Positions 8,078 to 15,592 of a DNA stretch of 64,000 nt are shown piece after piece. Below the pieces are notes generated by a model. That model was not told the DNA's origin. It was given only the letters and a program-made list of their open reading frames with translations, and made no database searches. The first letter of the stretch is position 1, and each line of letters opens with the position of its first letter. The translations under genes were made by a program, and so were the position numbers. The DNA lies in NCBI RefSeq assembly GCF_902506165.1, contig NZ_LR733817.1, positions 3,829,937 through 3,893,936 on the forward strand, read 5' to 3'. Source of the stretch: Bosea sp. 29B (GTDB taxonomy: Bacteria; Pseudomonadota; Alphaproteobacteria; Rhizobiales; Beijerinckiaceae).

Positions 8078-8533
8078 ATGGCTGACCAGGTTCATCCGGC
8101 GGCACCGCCTCACCTGCCGGCGTTCATCACCGATCCGGGCGGCACGGACTACCTGTCGGTCGCCGCCGCGATCCTGTTGATTGGAGCGGTGCTGGGCGTC
8201 GGCCTGCTCTTCCTGCGCCTGCACACCTTGCCCGAGCGCATCGCGCATAAGTCCCACAAGCTGCAGTTCGAGATCGTCGCCGTGCTCGGGCTGCTCGCCT
8301 TGTTCACGCATGTGCATCTGTTCTGGGTCATCGGCCTGCTGCTTGCCCTGATCGACGTCCCCGATTTCTCAGGCATGTTCAGCCGGATGGCCGGTGCGCT
8401 CGAGAAGATCGCCGGCATCGCGCCCGGCCGTGGCGGGGAGGCGGCGTCCGACATCGAGCACGGTATCGCCCCTCCGGACGACAAGCCGGCGCCTCCGCCG
8501 GTCGTGGCGGCCGCGCCGGCCGGCCAGCATTGA
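8078..8533 (+). CDS. Small inner-membrane protein paired with an HlyD-type adaptor
   Basis: A 151-residue protein with hydrophobic segments at about 27-46 and 64-93 (the second possibly two helices) and a Pro/Ala-rich tail from about 130. There is no signal peptide; the start ATG follows GGGGGGAT. The gene ends 10 bases before the HlyD-type gene, so the two are almost certainly one operon. Pairs of a small membrane protein with a YibH-like HlyD protein are known in proteobacteria, though I cannot assign this one to a named family. A role in anchoring or stabilising the adaptor is inference. Confidence 0.75.
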   Translation: MADQVHPAAPPHLPAFITDPGGTDYLSVAAAILLIGAVLGVGLLFLRLHTLPERIAHKSHKLQFEIVAVLGLLALFTHVHLFWVIGLLLALIDVPDFSGMFSRMAGALEKIAGIAPGRGGEAASDIEHGIAPPDDKPAPPPVVAAAPAGQH

Positions 8534-8543
8534 GGAGACGGCG

Positions 8544-9776
8544 ATGCTCGAGCTTCTCGTCTGCGCCCTCTTCACCATCGCCCCGGACTACCTCTATCGC
8601 CGCTACGGCCAGGGCAGGCGGCTGGGCAAGGAGATCACGCTCTTTTCGGTCTGGTTCGAATTGCGCTGGGGGATTGTCACCTGCGTGATGCTGACGGTCG
8701 GGCTGATCACGGTGATCTTCTACAATCACCCCTCGACGACATCCGCGACCGTGTTTTTCCGCAGCGTCCCGATCATCCCGGAGATCAATGGCCGGGTTGC
8801 GCAGGTCCATGTCGGCGTCAGCGGCAAGGTCGCACAGGGCGCGCCGATCTTCACCCTCGACAGCACCAGCCAGCGGGCGGCGGTCGAGACGGCGCGGCGC
8901 AAGCTCGCCGAGGTCGATGCCGCGCTCGTGGTCGCGAAAGCCGACATCATCACCTTTGACGGTAAGATCCAGGAGGCGAAGAGCGCGCTGCAGCAGGCGC
9001 TCGACGAACTGCAGACCAAGCGCGAACTGAAGCGGCGCAACGACGACATCGTTGCGACCCGCGAGATCGAGCGGCTCGAGAACATCACAGCCGGGCGCGA
9101 GGCCGCGGTTGCCTCGACGATGGCGTCACAAGCGGCCGCCCAGGCGAAGATCTCGACCTTGCTTCCGGCCGAGCGGGCGAGTGCCGAAGCTGCGCTGGCG
9201 CAGGCCGAGGTCGAGCTCGGCAAGACGGTGGTGCGGGCCGGCTTCAACGGGCATGTCGAGCAGTTCACGCTGCGGCCCGGTGATGTCGTCAACCCGTTCA
9301 TGCGCCCGGCCGGCGCGATCATCCCGGAGGAGGCCGGCCGCGGGCGGCTGCAGGCCGGCTTCGGCCAGATCGAGGCGCAGGTGATGAAGGTCGGCATGGT
9401 CGCCGAGGTCACCTGCATTTCAAAGCCCTGGACGGTGATCCCGATGGTCGTGACCGGCGTGCAGGATTTCATCGCGGCCGGCCAGGTCCGCAGCGGCGAG
9501 CAGTTGATCGACGCTCAGCAGGTCGTGCGGCCCGGAACGATCCTGACCTATATGGAGCCGCTCTATCCGGGTGGGCTCGACGGGGTGACGCCGGGGTCGA
9601 GCTGCATCGCCAACGCCTACAGCAACAACCACGACATCATCGCTGCCAAGGATACCGGAACGCTCCGGCGCATCGCCTTGCACGCGGTCGACGCGACCGG
9701 GGTGGTGCACGCCATGCTGCTGCGCATCCAGGCGCTGGTCCTGCCGATCAAGACGCTGGTCTTCAGCGGGCATTGA
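8544..9776 (+). CDS. HlyD-family membrane fusion (periplasmic adaptor) protein
   Basis: A 410-residue adaptor. Hydrophobic segments lie at 1-14 and 42-60. The first lipoyl half-motif (IIPEINGRVAQVHVGVSGKV) is around 78-97, a coiled-coil hairpin rich in Ala, Glu, Lys and Arg spans about 109-225, the second lipoyl half (VRAGFNGHVEQFTLRPGD) starts near 230, and a beta-barrel domain follows. GAGGAG precedes the ATG at 8544. Such proteins bridge an inner-membrane exporter to the outer membrane. Here there is no ABC, MFS or RND pump and no TolC in the same operon, only the small membrane protein, resembling the stand-alone YibH type. Cargo is unknown. Confidence 0.85.
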   Translation: MLELLVCALFTIAPDYLYRRYGQGRRLGKEITLFSVWFELRWGIVTCVMLTVGLITVIFYNHPSTTSATVFFRSVPIIPEINGRVAQVHVGVSGKVAQGAPIFTLDSTSQRAAVETARRKLAEVDAALVVAKADIITFDGKIQEAKSALQQALDELQTKRELKRRNDDIVATREIERLENITAGREAAVASTMASQAAAQAKISTLLPAERASAEAALAQAEVELGKTVVRAGFNGHVEQFTLRPGDVVNPFMRPAGAIIPEEAGRGRLQAGFGQIEAQVMKVGMVAEVTCISKPWTVIPMVVTGVQDFIAAGQVRSGEQLIDAQQVVRPGTILTYMEPLYPGGLDGVTPGSSCIANAYSNNHDIIAAKDTGTLRRIALHAVDATGVVHAMLLRIQALVLPIKTLVFSGH

Positions 9777-9800
9777 GCGAGGCCGCGCCGGCCCCGCTCG

Positions 9801-10487
9801 TCACAGCACGTCGCGCACGCGCACCAGCGTCGAATCCATGTGCTTGCCGATCACGGCGGCGAGTGCTTCACCGTCGCGCTTCAGCAGCGCCGCGATCATC
9901 TCCTCGTGCTCGGCCACGGCGCCGGCCCATTTCTCCGGGCCCTCATTGCCGATGAAGCGCAGGCGCTTGATCCTGGCCTGGAGAGTGCCGTGCATCTCGA
10001 CCAGCACATCGTTGCCGGACGCGGCGACGATGGCGCTGTGGATCGCCTGGTTGAGCTTGAAATAGTCGAGCCGGTTGCGGGTCCGATAAAGCTCCATCAT
10101 TTCGTCATGCAGCGCCTTGATCGCGGCGATGGTCTCGTCGCTCGCCTGTGCACAGGTCATCCGGCCGCCGAGCTGTTCCAGCGTCTTCAGAACCTCGAGA
10201 ATCTGCAGCAGGTCGTGCGCCGAGAACTTGCGGACGATCGCGCCCTTGGCCGGCTGGATCTCGACCAGCCCCTCGCTCGCCAAGGTCTTGATGGCTTCCC
10301 GGAGGGGCGTGCGTGAGACGCCAAGCTGCGCACCGACGACGCCTTCGTTGATGCGCTGACCGGGCGCGAGCCTGCCCTCGATGATCATGTCGCGCAGCCG
10401 TTCGAGCACCTCTTCATGCAAGGTGCGGCGGGTGATTCGCGGATAGGTATCCTGCGCCTCGCTCGACATGCCGGCCTCGTTCGTCAT
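9801..10487 (-). CDS. GntR-family regulator with FCD domain, divergent from the catabolic operon
   Basis: A 228-residue FadR-subfamily GntR regulator. The winged helix spans about 15-80 with the recognition stretch GAQLGVSRTPLREAIKTLAS. An all-helical FCD ligand-binding domain follows, whose metal site is built from Asp and His residues such as those in HSAIVAASGND and AEHEEM. GGAG lies 8 bases before the ATG. The gene diverges from the pdxA-like, TctCBA and keto-deoxy-acid dehydratase genes, and a palindrome at 10639-10656 between them is the obvious operator. It probably represses the operon until a sugar-acid-like intermediate binds the FCD domain; this is inference from family and context. 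Confidence 0.9.
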   Translation of the reverse strand: MTNEAGMSSEAQDTYPRITRRTLHEEVLERLRDMIIEGRLAPGQRINEGVVGAQLGVSRTPLREAIKTLASEGLVEIQPAKGAIVRKFSAHDLLQILEVLKTLEQLGGRMTCAQASDETIAAIKALHDEMMELYRTRNRLDYFKLNQAIHSAIVAASGNDVLVEMHGTLQARIKRLRFIGNEGPEKWAGAVAEHEEMIAALLKRDGEALAAVIGKHMDSTLVRVRDVL

Positions 10488-10542
10488 CGCGGCTCTCCTT
10501 TGTCTTTCTGTACGGCATGGCGCTTCCGCGCTGTCAACGAGA

Positions 10543-10568
10543 CGGGCGGCTGCGAAGGCAGCCGCCCG
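10543..10568. promoter_or_regulatory. Strong stem-loop upstream of the gntR start
   Basis: CGGGCGGCTGC (10543-10553) and GCAGCCGCCCG (10558-10568) pair perfectly over 11 bp around the tetraloop GAAG. If gntR is transcribed from near the 10639 operator, this hairpin sits in its leader about 55 bases before the ATG and could act as an attenuator or stabiliser. There is no T-tract. Confidence 0.5.
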
Positions 10569-10638
10569 ACCGGGTGCGGTCTGGCCTGTGGACAGGCGAG
10601 GCGGCTGCCGGACTCGCGGCAGAGTAGTGCAGGAATGT

Positions 10639-10656
10639 TATGCTGCATACAGCATA
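10639..10656. promoter_or_regulatory. Palindromic operator between gntR and the pdxA-like operon
   Basis: TATGCTG (10639-10645) and CAGCATA (10650-10656) form a perfect inverted repeat around CATA, in the AT-richest part of the divergent region. It lies about 75 bases before the pdxA-like start and 150 before gntR. AT-flanked palindromes of this size are typical FadR-type GntR sites. Binding by the adjacent GntR is inferred. Confidence 0.6.
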
Positions 10657-10729
10657 CTTGCTTTCGCGGCGGCCCCCATGATAGGCCGGAGGCCAAGCAA
10701 CCGGCGGTGGCCGGCCTCGGGAGGACGAG

Positions 10730-11764
10730 ATGGATATCAAGGCGCAGGCTTCCTTGCCGGTGATCGCGGTCGCGATGGGCGATCCCTCCGGCATCAGCCC
10801 CGAACTCACCGCGCGCATCCTGGCCGAGCCCGATCTGAGCAAGGCTGCCCGCTATGTCGTCTTCGGCGACTATCGCCTGTTCCAGCTCGGCGCCGACGAT
10901 GCCGGCCTCACGCCTGATCTTCGCGTCATCGGCGAGGGTGATGCCCTGCCGGCCGACGCCGGCAAGCCGGTCTTCGTCGATCTCAAGAACCATGATCCGG
11001 CCGATCTCCAGCGCGGCAAGGCGACGCTCGCCGGCGGCAAGGCCGCGACCGACAATTTCCGCCGCGCGCTGCGTCTCGCCGCGTCCGGCAAGGCCGATGC
11101 GGTGTTCTTCACCCCCTTCAACAAGGCGGCGATGCGCTTCGCCTATCCCGGCTATGACGACGAGATCCGCTTCGTGCGCGACGCGATCGAATTCGAGGGC
11201 CCGGCCAGCGAGTTCAACGTGCTGGACAAGCTCTGGAACGCCCGCGTCACCTCCCATATCCCGCTGTCCGAGGTCGCCCGGAACATCACCCAGGAGCGCA
11301 TCCTGCGGGCGCTCGACCTTGCCGAGAAGAACCTGCGTGCCGCCGGCTTCAACCCGCCGCGCATCGCGGTCGCCGGCATCAACCCCCATGCCGGCGACGG
11401 CGGCAATTTCGGCCGCGACGAGATCGAGACGATCGAGCCGGCGGTGAAGGCGGCCAAGGCGAAGGGCTATGTGGTCGAGGGGCCGTTCCCGTCCGACACG
11501 GTGTTCCTGCGCGCCAAGAACGGCGATTTCGACGCGGTGCTGACCATGTATCACGACCAGGGCCAGATCGCGATGAAGCTGATGGGCTTCGACCGCGGCG
11601 TCACCCTGATCGGCGGCTTCCCGTTCCCGATCTGCACGCCGGCCCACGGCACCGCCTATGAGATCGCCGGCAAGGGCATCGCCAATCTCGGCGCCACCCG
11701 CGCGGCATTGTTGCTCGCGATCAAGATGGCGAGCGAGGGAAAGGCGGCCCGCAAGGCCGCCTGA
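10730..11764 (+). CDS. PdxA-family dehydrogenase, catabolic PdxA2 type
   Basis: A 344-residue NAD-dependent oxidative decarboxylase of the PdxA family. MGDPSGISPEL opens the substrate domain. The three metal-binding histidines are present: H176 in TSHIPLS, H220 in INPHAGDGGNFG and H275 in MYHDQGQ. Biosynthetic PdxA oxidises 4-phosphohydroxythreonine for vitamin B6. Homologues placed with transporters and GntR regulators instead act on phosphorylated erythronate or threonate (PdxA2), or on cis-dihydrodiols of phthalate-type acids. GGGAGG precedes the ATG. It is the first gene of the TctCBA operon. No four-carbon-acid kinase (DUF1537) is encoded nearby, so a phospho-acid substrate would have to be made elsewhere. 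The exact substrate is open. Confidence 0.85.
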   Translation: MDIKAQASLPVIAVAMGDPSGISPELTARILAEPDLSKAARYVVFGDYRLFQLGADDAGLTPDLRVIGEGDALPADAGKPVFVDLKNHDPADLQRGKATLAGGKAATDNFRRALRLAASGKADAVFFTPFNKAAMRFAYPGYDDEIRFVRDAIEFEGPASEFNVLDKLWNARVTSHIPLSEVARNITQERILRALDLAEKNLRAAGFNPPRIAVAGINPHAGDGGNFGRDEIETIEPAVKAAKAKGYVVEGPFPSDTVFLRAKNGDFDAVLTMYHDQGQIAMKLMGFDRGVTLIGGFPFPICTPAHGTAYEIAGKGIANLGATRAALLLAIKMASEGKAARKAA

Positions 11765-11826
11765 GCCCCCAGCCCAGCGGCCGAGAAGAGCCGCTCCGTT
11801 TCAACGACTATTCAGGGAGAAACAGC

Positions 11827-12822
11827 ATGAAACGTTTCTGCATCGCGGCCGGCGCCGCGCTCGCTTCCGTCATCGCAGCGGTGGTTCCGGCCGCCGCCTG
11901 GCAGCCGAACAAGCCGATCGAGTTCGTGGTCACCTCGGGCCCTGGCGGCGGCACCGACAATTTCGCCCGCATCGTCCAGTCGATCATCACCAAGCACAAG
12001 CTGATCGAGCAGCCGGTCGTGGTGCTCAACAAGGGCGGCGGCAGCGGCGCCGAGGGCTATATCTACGGCAAGGGTGCCAAGGGTGACGCCCACAAGGTCG
12101 TCTTCGGCACCAACAACGCCTATCTGCTGCCCTATGTCGCCAAGCTCGGCTACAAGCTCTCCGACCTGACGCCGGTCTCGGCGCTGGCGCTCGACGAATT
12201 CCTGATCTGGGTGAAGGGCGACTCGCCCTATAACGACGCCAAGGCCTATGTCGAGGCGGCCAAGGCCAAGCCCGGCAGCCTGAAGATGGCCGGCAGCCAG
12301 TCCAAGGACACCGACCAGACGTTGACCGCGATGATCCAGGAGGCGACCGGCGCCAAATGGATCTACGTGCCCTTCCAGGGCGGTGGTGCGGCTGCGACCC
12401 AGCTCGCCGGTGGCCATGTCGATTCCAACACCAACAATCCCAACGAGAACATCGGCCAGTGGAAGGCCGGCCAAGTGAAGCCGCTCTGCGTCTTCTCGCC
12501 GGTCCGCCTCGCCAAGAGCGAGCCGATCCATGACGGCAAGGGCTGGGGCGACATCCCGACCTGCAAGGAGGCCGGCCTGCCGCTCGAGGCCTTCCAGATG
12601 CCGCGCACCGTCTGGCTGCCGGCCGAGGTACCGGCCGACGCCGTCGCCTTCTATGCCGACGTGATGGAGAAGGTCAGCAAGACCCCGGAATGGGCCGAGT
12701 TCATCGCCCGTACCGCCCAGACCGCCCGCTTCATGAAGGGCAAGGAACTCACCGACTTCGTCGCCAAGGACGAGGCCGCCAACGCCAAGGTCTTCAAGAG
12801 CGAAGGCTGGGTCGTCAACTGA
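11827..12822 (+). CDS. tctC: Tripartite tricarboxylate transporter receptor TctC (Bug family)
   Basis: A 331-residue periplasmic solute receptor. A signal peptide (about 1-26, ending PAAAWQ) precedes a Bug-fold receptor with the conserved early stretch NKPIEFVVTSGPGGGTDNFAR, which forms the carboxylate-binding pocket of the family. GGGAG precedes the ATG. It hands a mono-, di- or tricarboxylate to the TctA/TctB permease encoded just downstream. The receptor is followed by a hairpin that may keep its message more abundant than the permease message. Ligand identity is unknown; the flanking enzymes argue for a sugar acid or related hydroxy acid. Confidence 0.9.
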   Translation: MKRFCIAAGAALASVIAAVVPAAAWQPNKPIEFVVTSGPGGGTDNFARIVQSIITKHKLIEQPVVVLNKGGGSGAEGYIYGKGAKGDAHKVVFGTNNAYLLPYVAKLGYKLSDLTPVSALALDEFLIWVKGDSPYNDAKAYVEAAKAKPGSLKMAGSQSKDTDQTLTAMIQEATGAKWIYVPFQGGGAAATQLAGGHVDSNTNNPNENIGQWKAGQVKPLCVFSPVRLAKSEPIHDGKGWGDIPTCKEAGLPLEAFQMPRTVWLPAEVPADAVAFYADVMEKVSKTPEWAEFIARTAQTARFMKGKELTDFVAKDEAANAKVFKSEGWVVN

Positions 12823-12841
12823 CCTGGGCGGCTTGAAATCG

Positions 12842-12879
12842 GATCGCCCCGGGCGAGTGCCGCTTGCCCCGGGACGATC
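12842..12879. promoter_or_regulatory. Stem-loop between tctC and tctB
   Basis: GATCG (12842-12846) pairs with CGATC (12875-12879) outside, and CCCGGGC (12848-12854) pairs with GCCCCGGG (12866-12873, one bulged C) inside. Location between receptor and permease genes of one operon fits an mRNA-stabilising hairpin giving extra receptor; this is inference. Confidence 0.5.
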
Positions 12880-12914
12880 GTTCAGAACATCGTTTGCATT
12901 CGGGAGGAGCGCCG

Positions 12915-13403
12915 ATGATCAGCCGTTTCCAGGCCGAGATCGCGACTGCGCTGGCGACGCTCGCCTTCGGCCTCATCATCGTCAATGGCGCCCGCGAGTT
13001 CGGCATCGGCTGGGACTCCTCCGGCCCGCAGCCCGGCGCCTTCCCGTTCTATTGCGGCCTGCTGATCGCGCTCGCCAGCGCGGGCACGATCGTGACCACG
13101 ATCGGTCGGCGGATGGGAGGTTCGGCGGCGCTCGCCGATATCTTCCTCGACAAGGAGCAGGGCAAACGCGTCATGTCCTTCTTCCTGCCGATGCTCGCCT
13201 TTGTCGTGCTGAGCGTCACCCTCGGCATGTATGTCGCGATGCTGCTCTATCTCGTCTTCGCGATGCGCTTCCAGGGCCGCTATGGCTGGCTGCCCTCGCT
13301 CGCGACGGCTTTCGGCACTGCCGCCTTCTTCTATTTCGGCCTCGAGAAATTCGCCCAGGTCGGCCTGCTCAAGGGGCCGATCGAAGCGATGCTCGGCCTC
13401 TGA
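12915..13403 (+). CDS. tctB: Tripartite tricarboxylate transporter small permease TctB
   Basis: A 162-residue membrane protein starting MISRFQAEIATALATLAFG with four predicted hydrophobic segments (about 8-25, 38-58, 82-118 as a pair, 130-150), the usual TctB size and layout. The conserved GPGxxP-like region appears as SSGPQPGAFPFYCGLLIAL near 34. GGGAGGAGC lies 7 bases before the ATG at 12915, so the longer frame from 12864 is rejected. It forms the small subunit of the cation-coupled permease with TctA, 22 bases downstream. Confidence 0.85.
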   Translation: MISRFQAEIATALATLAFGLIIVNGAREFGIGWDSSGPQPGAFPFYCGLLIALASAGTIVTTIGRRMGGSAALADIFLDKEQGKRVMSFFLPMLAFVVLSVTLGMYVAMLLYLVFAMRFQGRYGWLPSLATAFGTAAFFYFGLEKFAQVGLLKGPIEAMLGL

Positions 13404-13425
13404 ACTCGCGAGCCGGACGGTTTCC

Positions 13426-14943
13426 ATGGAAAACTTCGCCTCGCTCCTCCACGGTTTCCAGATCGCGCTGACGACCCACCACGTCGCGCTGATGTTCGCC
13501 GGCGTGCTGCTCGGCATCCTGGTCGGCGTCCTGCCCGGCCTGGGCGCGCCCAACGGCGTCTCGCTGATGCTGCCGCTGACCTTCTCGATGGACCCGGTCT
13601 CAGCGATCATTCTGTTGACCTCGCTCTATTGGGGCGCGCTCTTCGGCGGCTCGACCACCTCGATCCTGTTCAACATCCCCGGCGAACCGTCCTCGGTCGC
13701 CACCACCTTCGACGGCCACCCGATGGCCAAGCAGGGCAGGGCGACCGAAGCGCTTTCCTTCGCCTTCCTCTCGGCCGGCATCGGCGCGATGGCCGGCGTC
13801 ATCCTGATCACGCTGCTCTCGGGCTGGGTCGCCCGCTTTGCGCTGAAATTCTCCTCGCCGGAGTATTTCGCGGTCTATTTCATGACCTTTGCCAGCTTCG
13901 TCGGCCTCGGCGGCGCCTCACCGCTGAAGACCATCGTCTCGATGGCGATGGGCTTCGCCTTCGCTTCGATCGGCATGGATTCGGTCTCCGGCAATGTCCG
14001 CCTGACCTACGAGTTCGACGTGCTGCTCGCCGGCGTCAGCTTCCTGATCGCGGTGATCGGCCTGTTCGGCCTCGGCGAGCTCCTGCAGACCATGGAGGAG
14101 GGGCTGCGCTTCGATGGGGTCAAGGCCAAGGTCAGCCCGCGCGACGTGCTCGCAACGGCGCTGAAGCTGCCGCGCTATTGGCTGGCGCTGCTGCGCTCCA
14201 GCATCATCGGCATCTGGATGGGCATCACGCCGGGCGGCCCGACCGCTGCCTCCTTCATGAGCTACGCCATGGCCAAACGCTCCTCGCGCAATCCCGAAAA
14301 ATTCGGCAAGGGCGAGCCCGAGGGCGTGATCTCGCCCGAAACGGCCGACCATGCCGCCGGCTCCTCGGCGATGCTGCCGATGCTGGCGCTCGGCATTCCC
14401 GGTTCCGCGACCGCTGCGGTAATGATGGGCGGGCTGATGATCTGGGGCCTCAATCCCGGCCCGATGCTCTTCGTCGAGCGGCCCGATTTCGTCTGGGGCC
14501 TGATTGCCTCGATGTATCTCGGCAACGTCGTCGCGGTCATCGTCGTGCTTGCAACGGTGCCGCTCTTCGCCTCGATCCTGCGCATCCCGTTCTCGATCAT
14601 CGGGCCGGCGATCGTCGTGGTCTGCTTCATTGGCGCCTATACCGTCGGCAACAAGGAGTTCGACATCTGGCTGGCGCTCGCCTTCGGCATCGTCGGCTAT
14701 CTCTTCAAGAAGCTCGACTACCCGATCGCGCCCCTGGTTCTGGCCATGGTCATCGGCGACAAGGCCGAGGACGCCTTCCGCCAGTCGATGATCTTCAGCC
14801 AGGGCTCGCTCTCGATCTTCTGGTCGAATCCGCTGGTTGCGAGCCTGATGGCGATCGGCCTCGCGCTGCTGCTCTTCCCGCTGATCGGTTCGACGAGGCG
14901 CGGCATCCGCAAGCTGGTGACCGCCCGCGCAGCCAAGGCTTGA
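13426..14943 (+). CDS. tctA: Tripartite tricarboxylate transporter large permease TctA
   Basis: A 505-residue polytopic membrane protein of about 12 helices, starting MENFASLLHGFQIALT at 13426. The duplicated family motifs are visible: GVLPGLGAPNGVSLMLPLTF near residue 31 and MLALGIPGSATAAVMMGG in the second half. TctA carries the substrate with a cation across the inner membrane after TctC delivery. It follows tctB closely, and a short stem-loop sits two bases after its stop, before the macro-domain gene. The frame is open upstream into tctB but that part is arginine/serine-rich shadow reading. Confidence 0.93.
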   Translation: MENFASLLHGFQIALTTHHVALMFAGVLLGILVGVLPGLGAPNGVSLMLPLTFSMDPVSAIILLTSLYWGALFGGSTTSILFNIPGEPSSVATTFDGHPMAKQGRATEALSFAFLSAGIGAMAGVILITLLSGWVARFALKFSSPEYFAVYFMTFASFVGLGGASPLKTIVSMAMGFAFASIGMDSVSGNVRLTYEFDVLLAGVSFLIAVIGLFGLGELLQTMEEGLRFDGVKAKVSPRDVLATALKLPRYWLALLRSSIIGIWMGITPGGPTAASFMSYAMAKRSSRNPEKFGKGEPEGVISPETADHAAGSSAMLPMLALGIPGSATAAVMMGGLMIWGLNPGPMLFVERPDFVWGLIASMYLGNVVAVIVVLATVPLFASILRIPFSIIGPAIVVVCFIGAYTVGNKEFDIWLALAFGIVGYLFKKLDYPIAPLVLAMVIGDKAEDAFRQSMIFSQGSLSIFWSNPLVASLMAIGLALLLFPLIGSTRRGIRKLVTARAAKA

Positions 14944-14944
14944 G

Positions 14945-14967
14945 CCAGGCGCACTGCCGGAGCCTGG
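14945..14967. terminator. Stem-loop after tctA
   Basis: CCAGGC (14945-14950) pairs with GCCTGG (14962-14967) around an 11-base loop immediately after the tctA stop. Six pairs and no T-tract make it a weak, possibly partial terminator between the transporter and the last two genes of the operon. Confidence 0.35.
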
Positions 14968-15018
14968 ATGCCGACGCTATGGTGACCCGTCCAGAACCGA
15001 GCCGAGGGCGGATCGCCG

Positions 15019-15549
15019 ATGACAGGATCGAGACTGTCCGCCATCCAGGCCGACATCACGACGCTGCCCGTCGACGCGATCGTCAACGCCGCGAACAACT
15101 CGCTGCTGGGCGGGGGCGGCGTCGACGGCGCGATCCATCGTGCGGCGGGGCCGGAACTGCTGCAGGAATGCCGCAGGCTCGGCGGCTGCCAGACTGGCGA
15201 CGCCAAGCTGACGCAGGGCTATCGCCTGCCGGCGCGCTTCGTCATCCACACCGTCGGGCCGGTCTGGCAAGGCGGCGGCCAGAGCGAGGCGATGCTGCTC
15301 GCCTCCTGCTATCGCCGCTCACTGGCGGTCGCGGCTGCCGCAGGCGCGCGCAGCATCGCGTTTCCGAGCATCAGCACCGGCGTCTACGGCTATCCGATCG
15401 CAGCCGCTGCGAAGATCGCCGTGGCGACGGTGGCCGCCACGCTGAAGGGCGGCGCAGCGTTCGATCAGATCACCTTCTGCTGCTTCTCGCCCGAGGATCT
15501 AGCGATCTACCGACACGAACTCGGCGAAGCCGGCGATCGGCAGGCGTAA
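15019..15549 (+). CDS. ymdB: Macro-domain hydrolase, O-acetyl-ADP-ribose deacetylase type
   Basis: A 176-residue stand-alone macro domain of the MacroD/YmdB class. [20 protein letters not shown] (about 24-43) contains the catalytic-loop Asn and Asp, and STGVYGYP binds the distal ribose and phosphate. Such enzymes remove the acetyl group from O-acetyl-ADP-ribose and reverse mono-ADP-ribosylation of acidic residues. There is no signal peptide, so it is cytoplasmic. It sits between tctA and the dehydratase gene on the same strand with gaps of 75 and 43 bases. A link to the catabolic operon is not an established theme; the gene may simply be a passenger there. Confidence 0.9.
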   Translation: MTGSRLSAIQADITTLPVDAIVNAANNSLLGGGGVDGAIHRAAGPELLQECRRLGGCQTGDAKLTQGYRLPARFVIHTVGPVWQGGGQSEAMLLASCYRRSLAVAAAAGARSIAFPSISTGVYGYPIAAAAKIAVATVAATLKGGAAFDQITFCCFSPEDLAIYRHELGEAGDRQA

Positions 15550-15592
15550 TGAGCTCCACCCTCTTCCAGCCACGAACAACCGAGGCCTTGCC

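Noticed and set aside
10730..11764. Biosynthetic PdxA for vitamin B6
   Set aside because: The gene is embedded in a gntR-controlled uptake operon with no pdxJ or ksgA neighbour, pointing to the catabolic subgroup.
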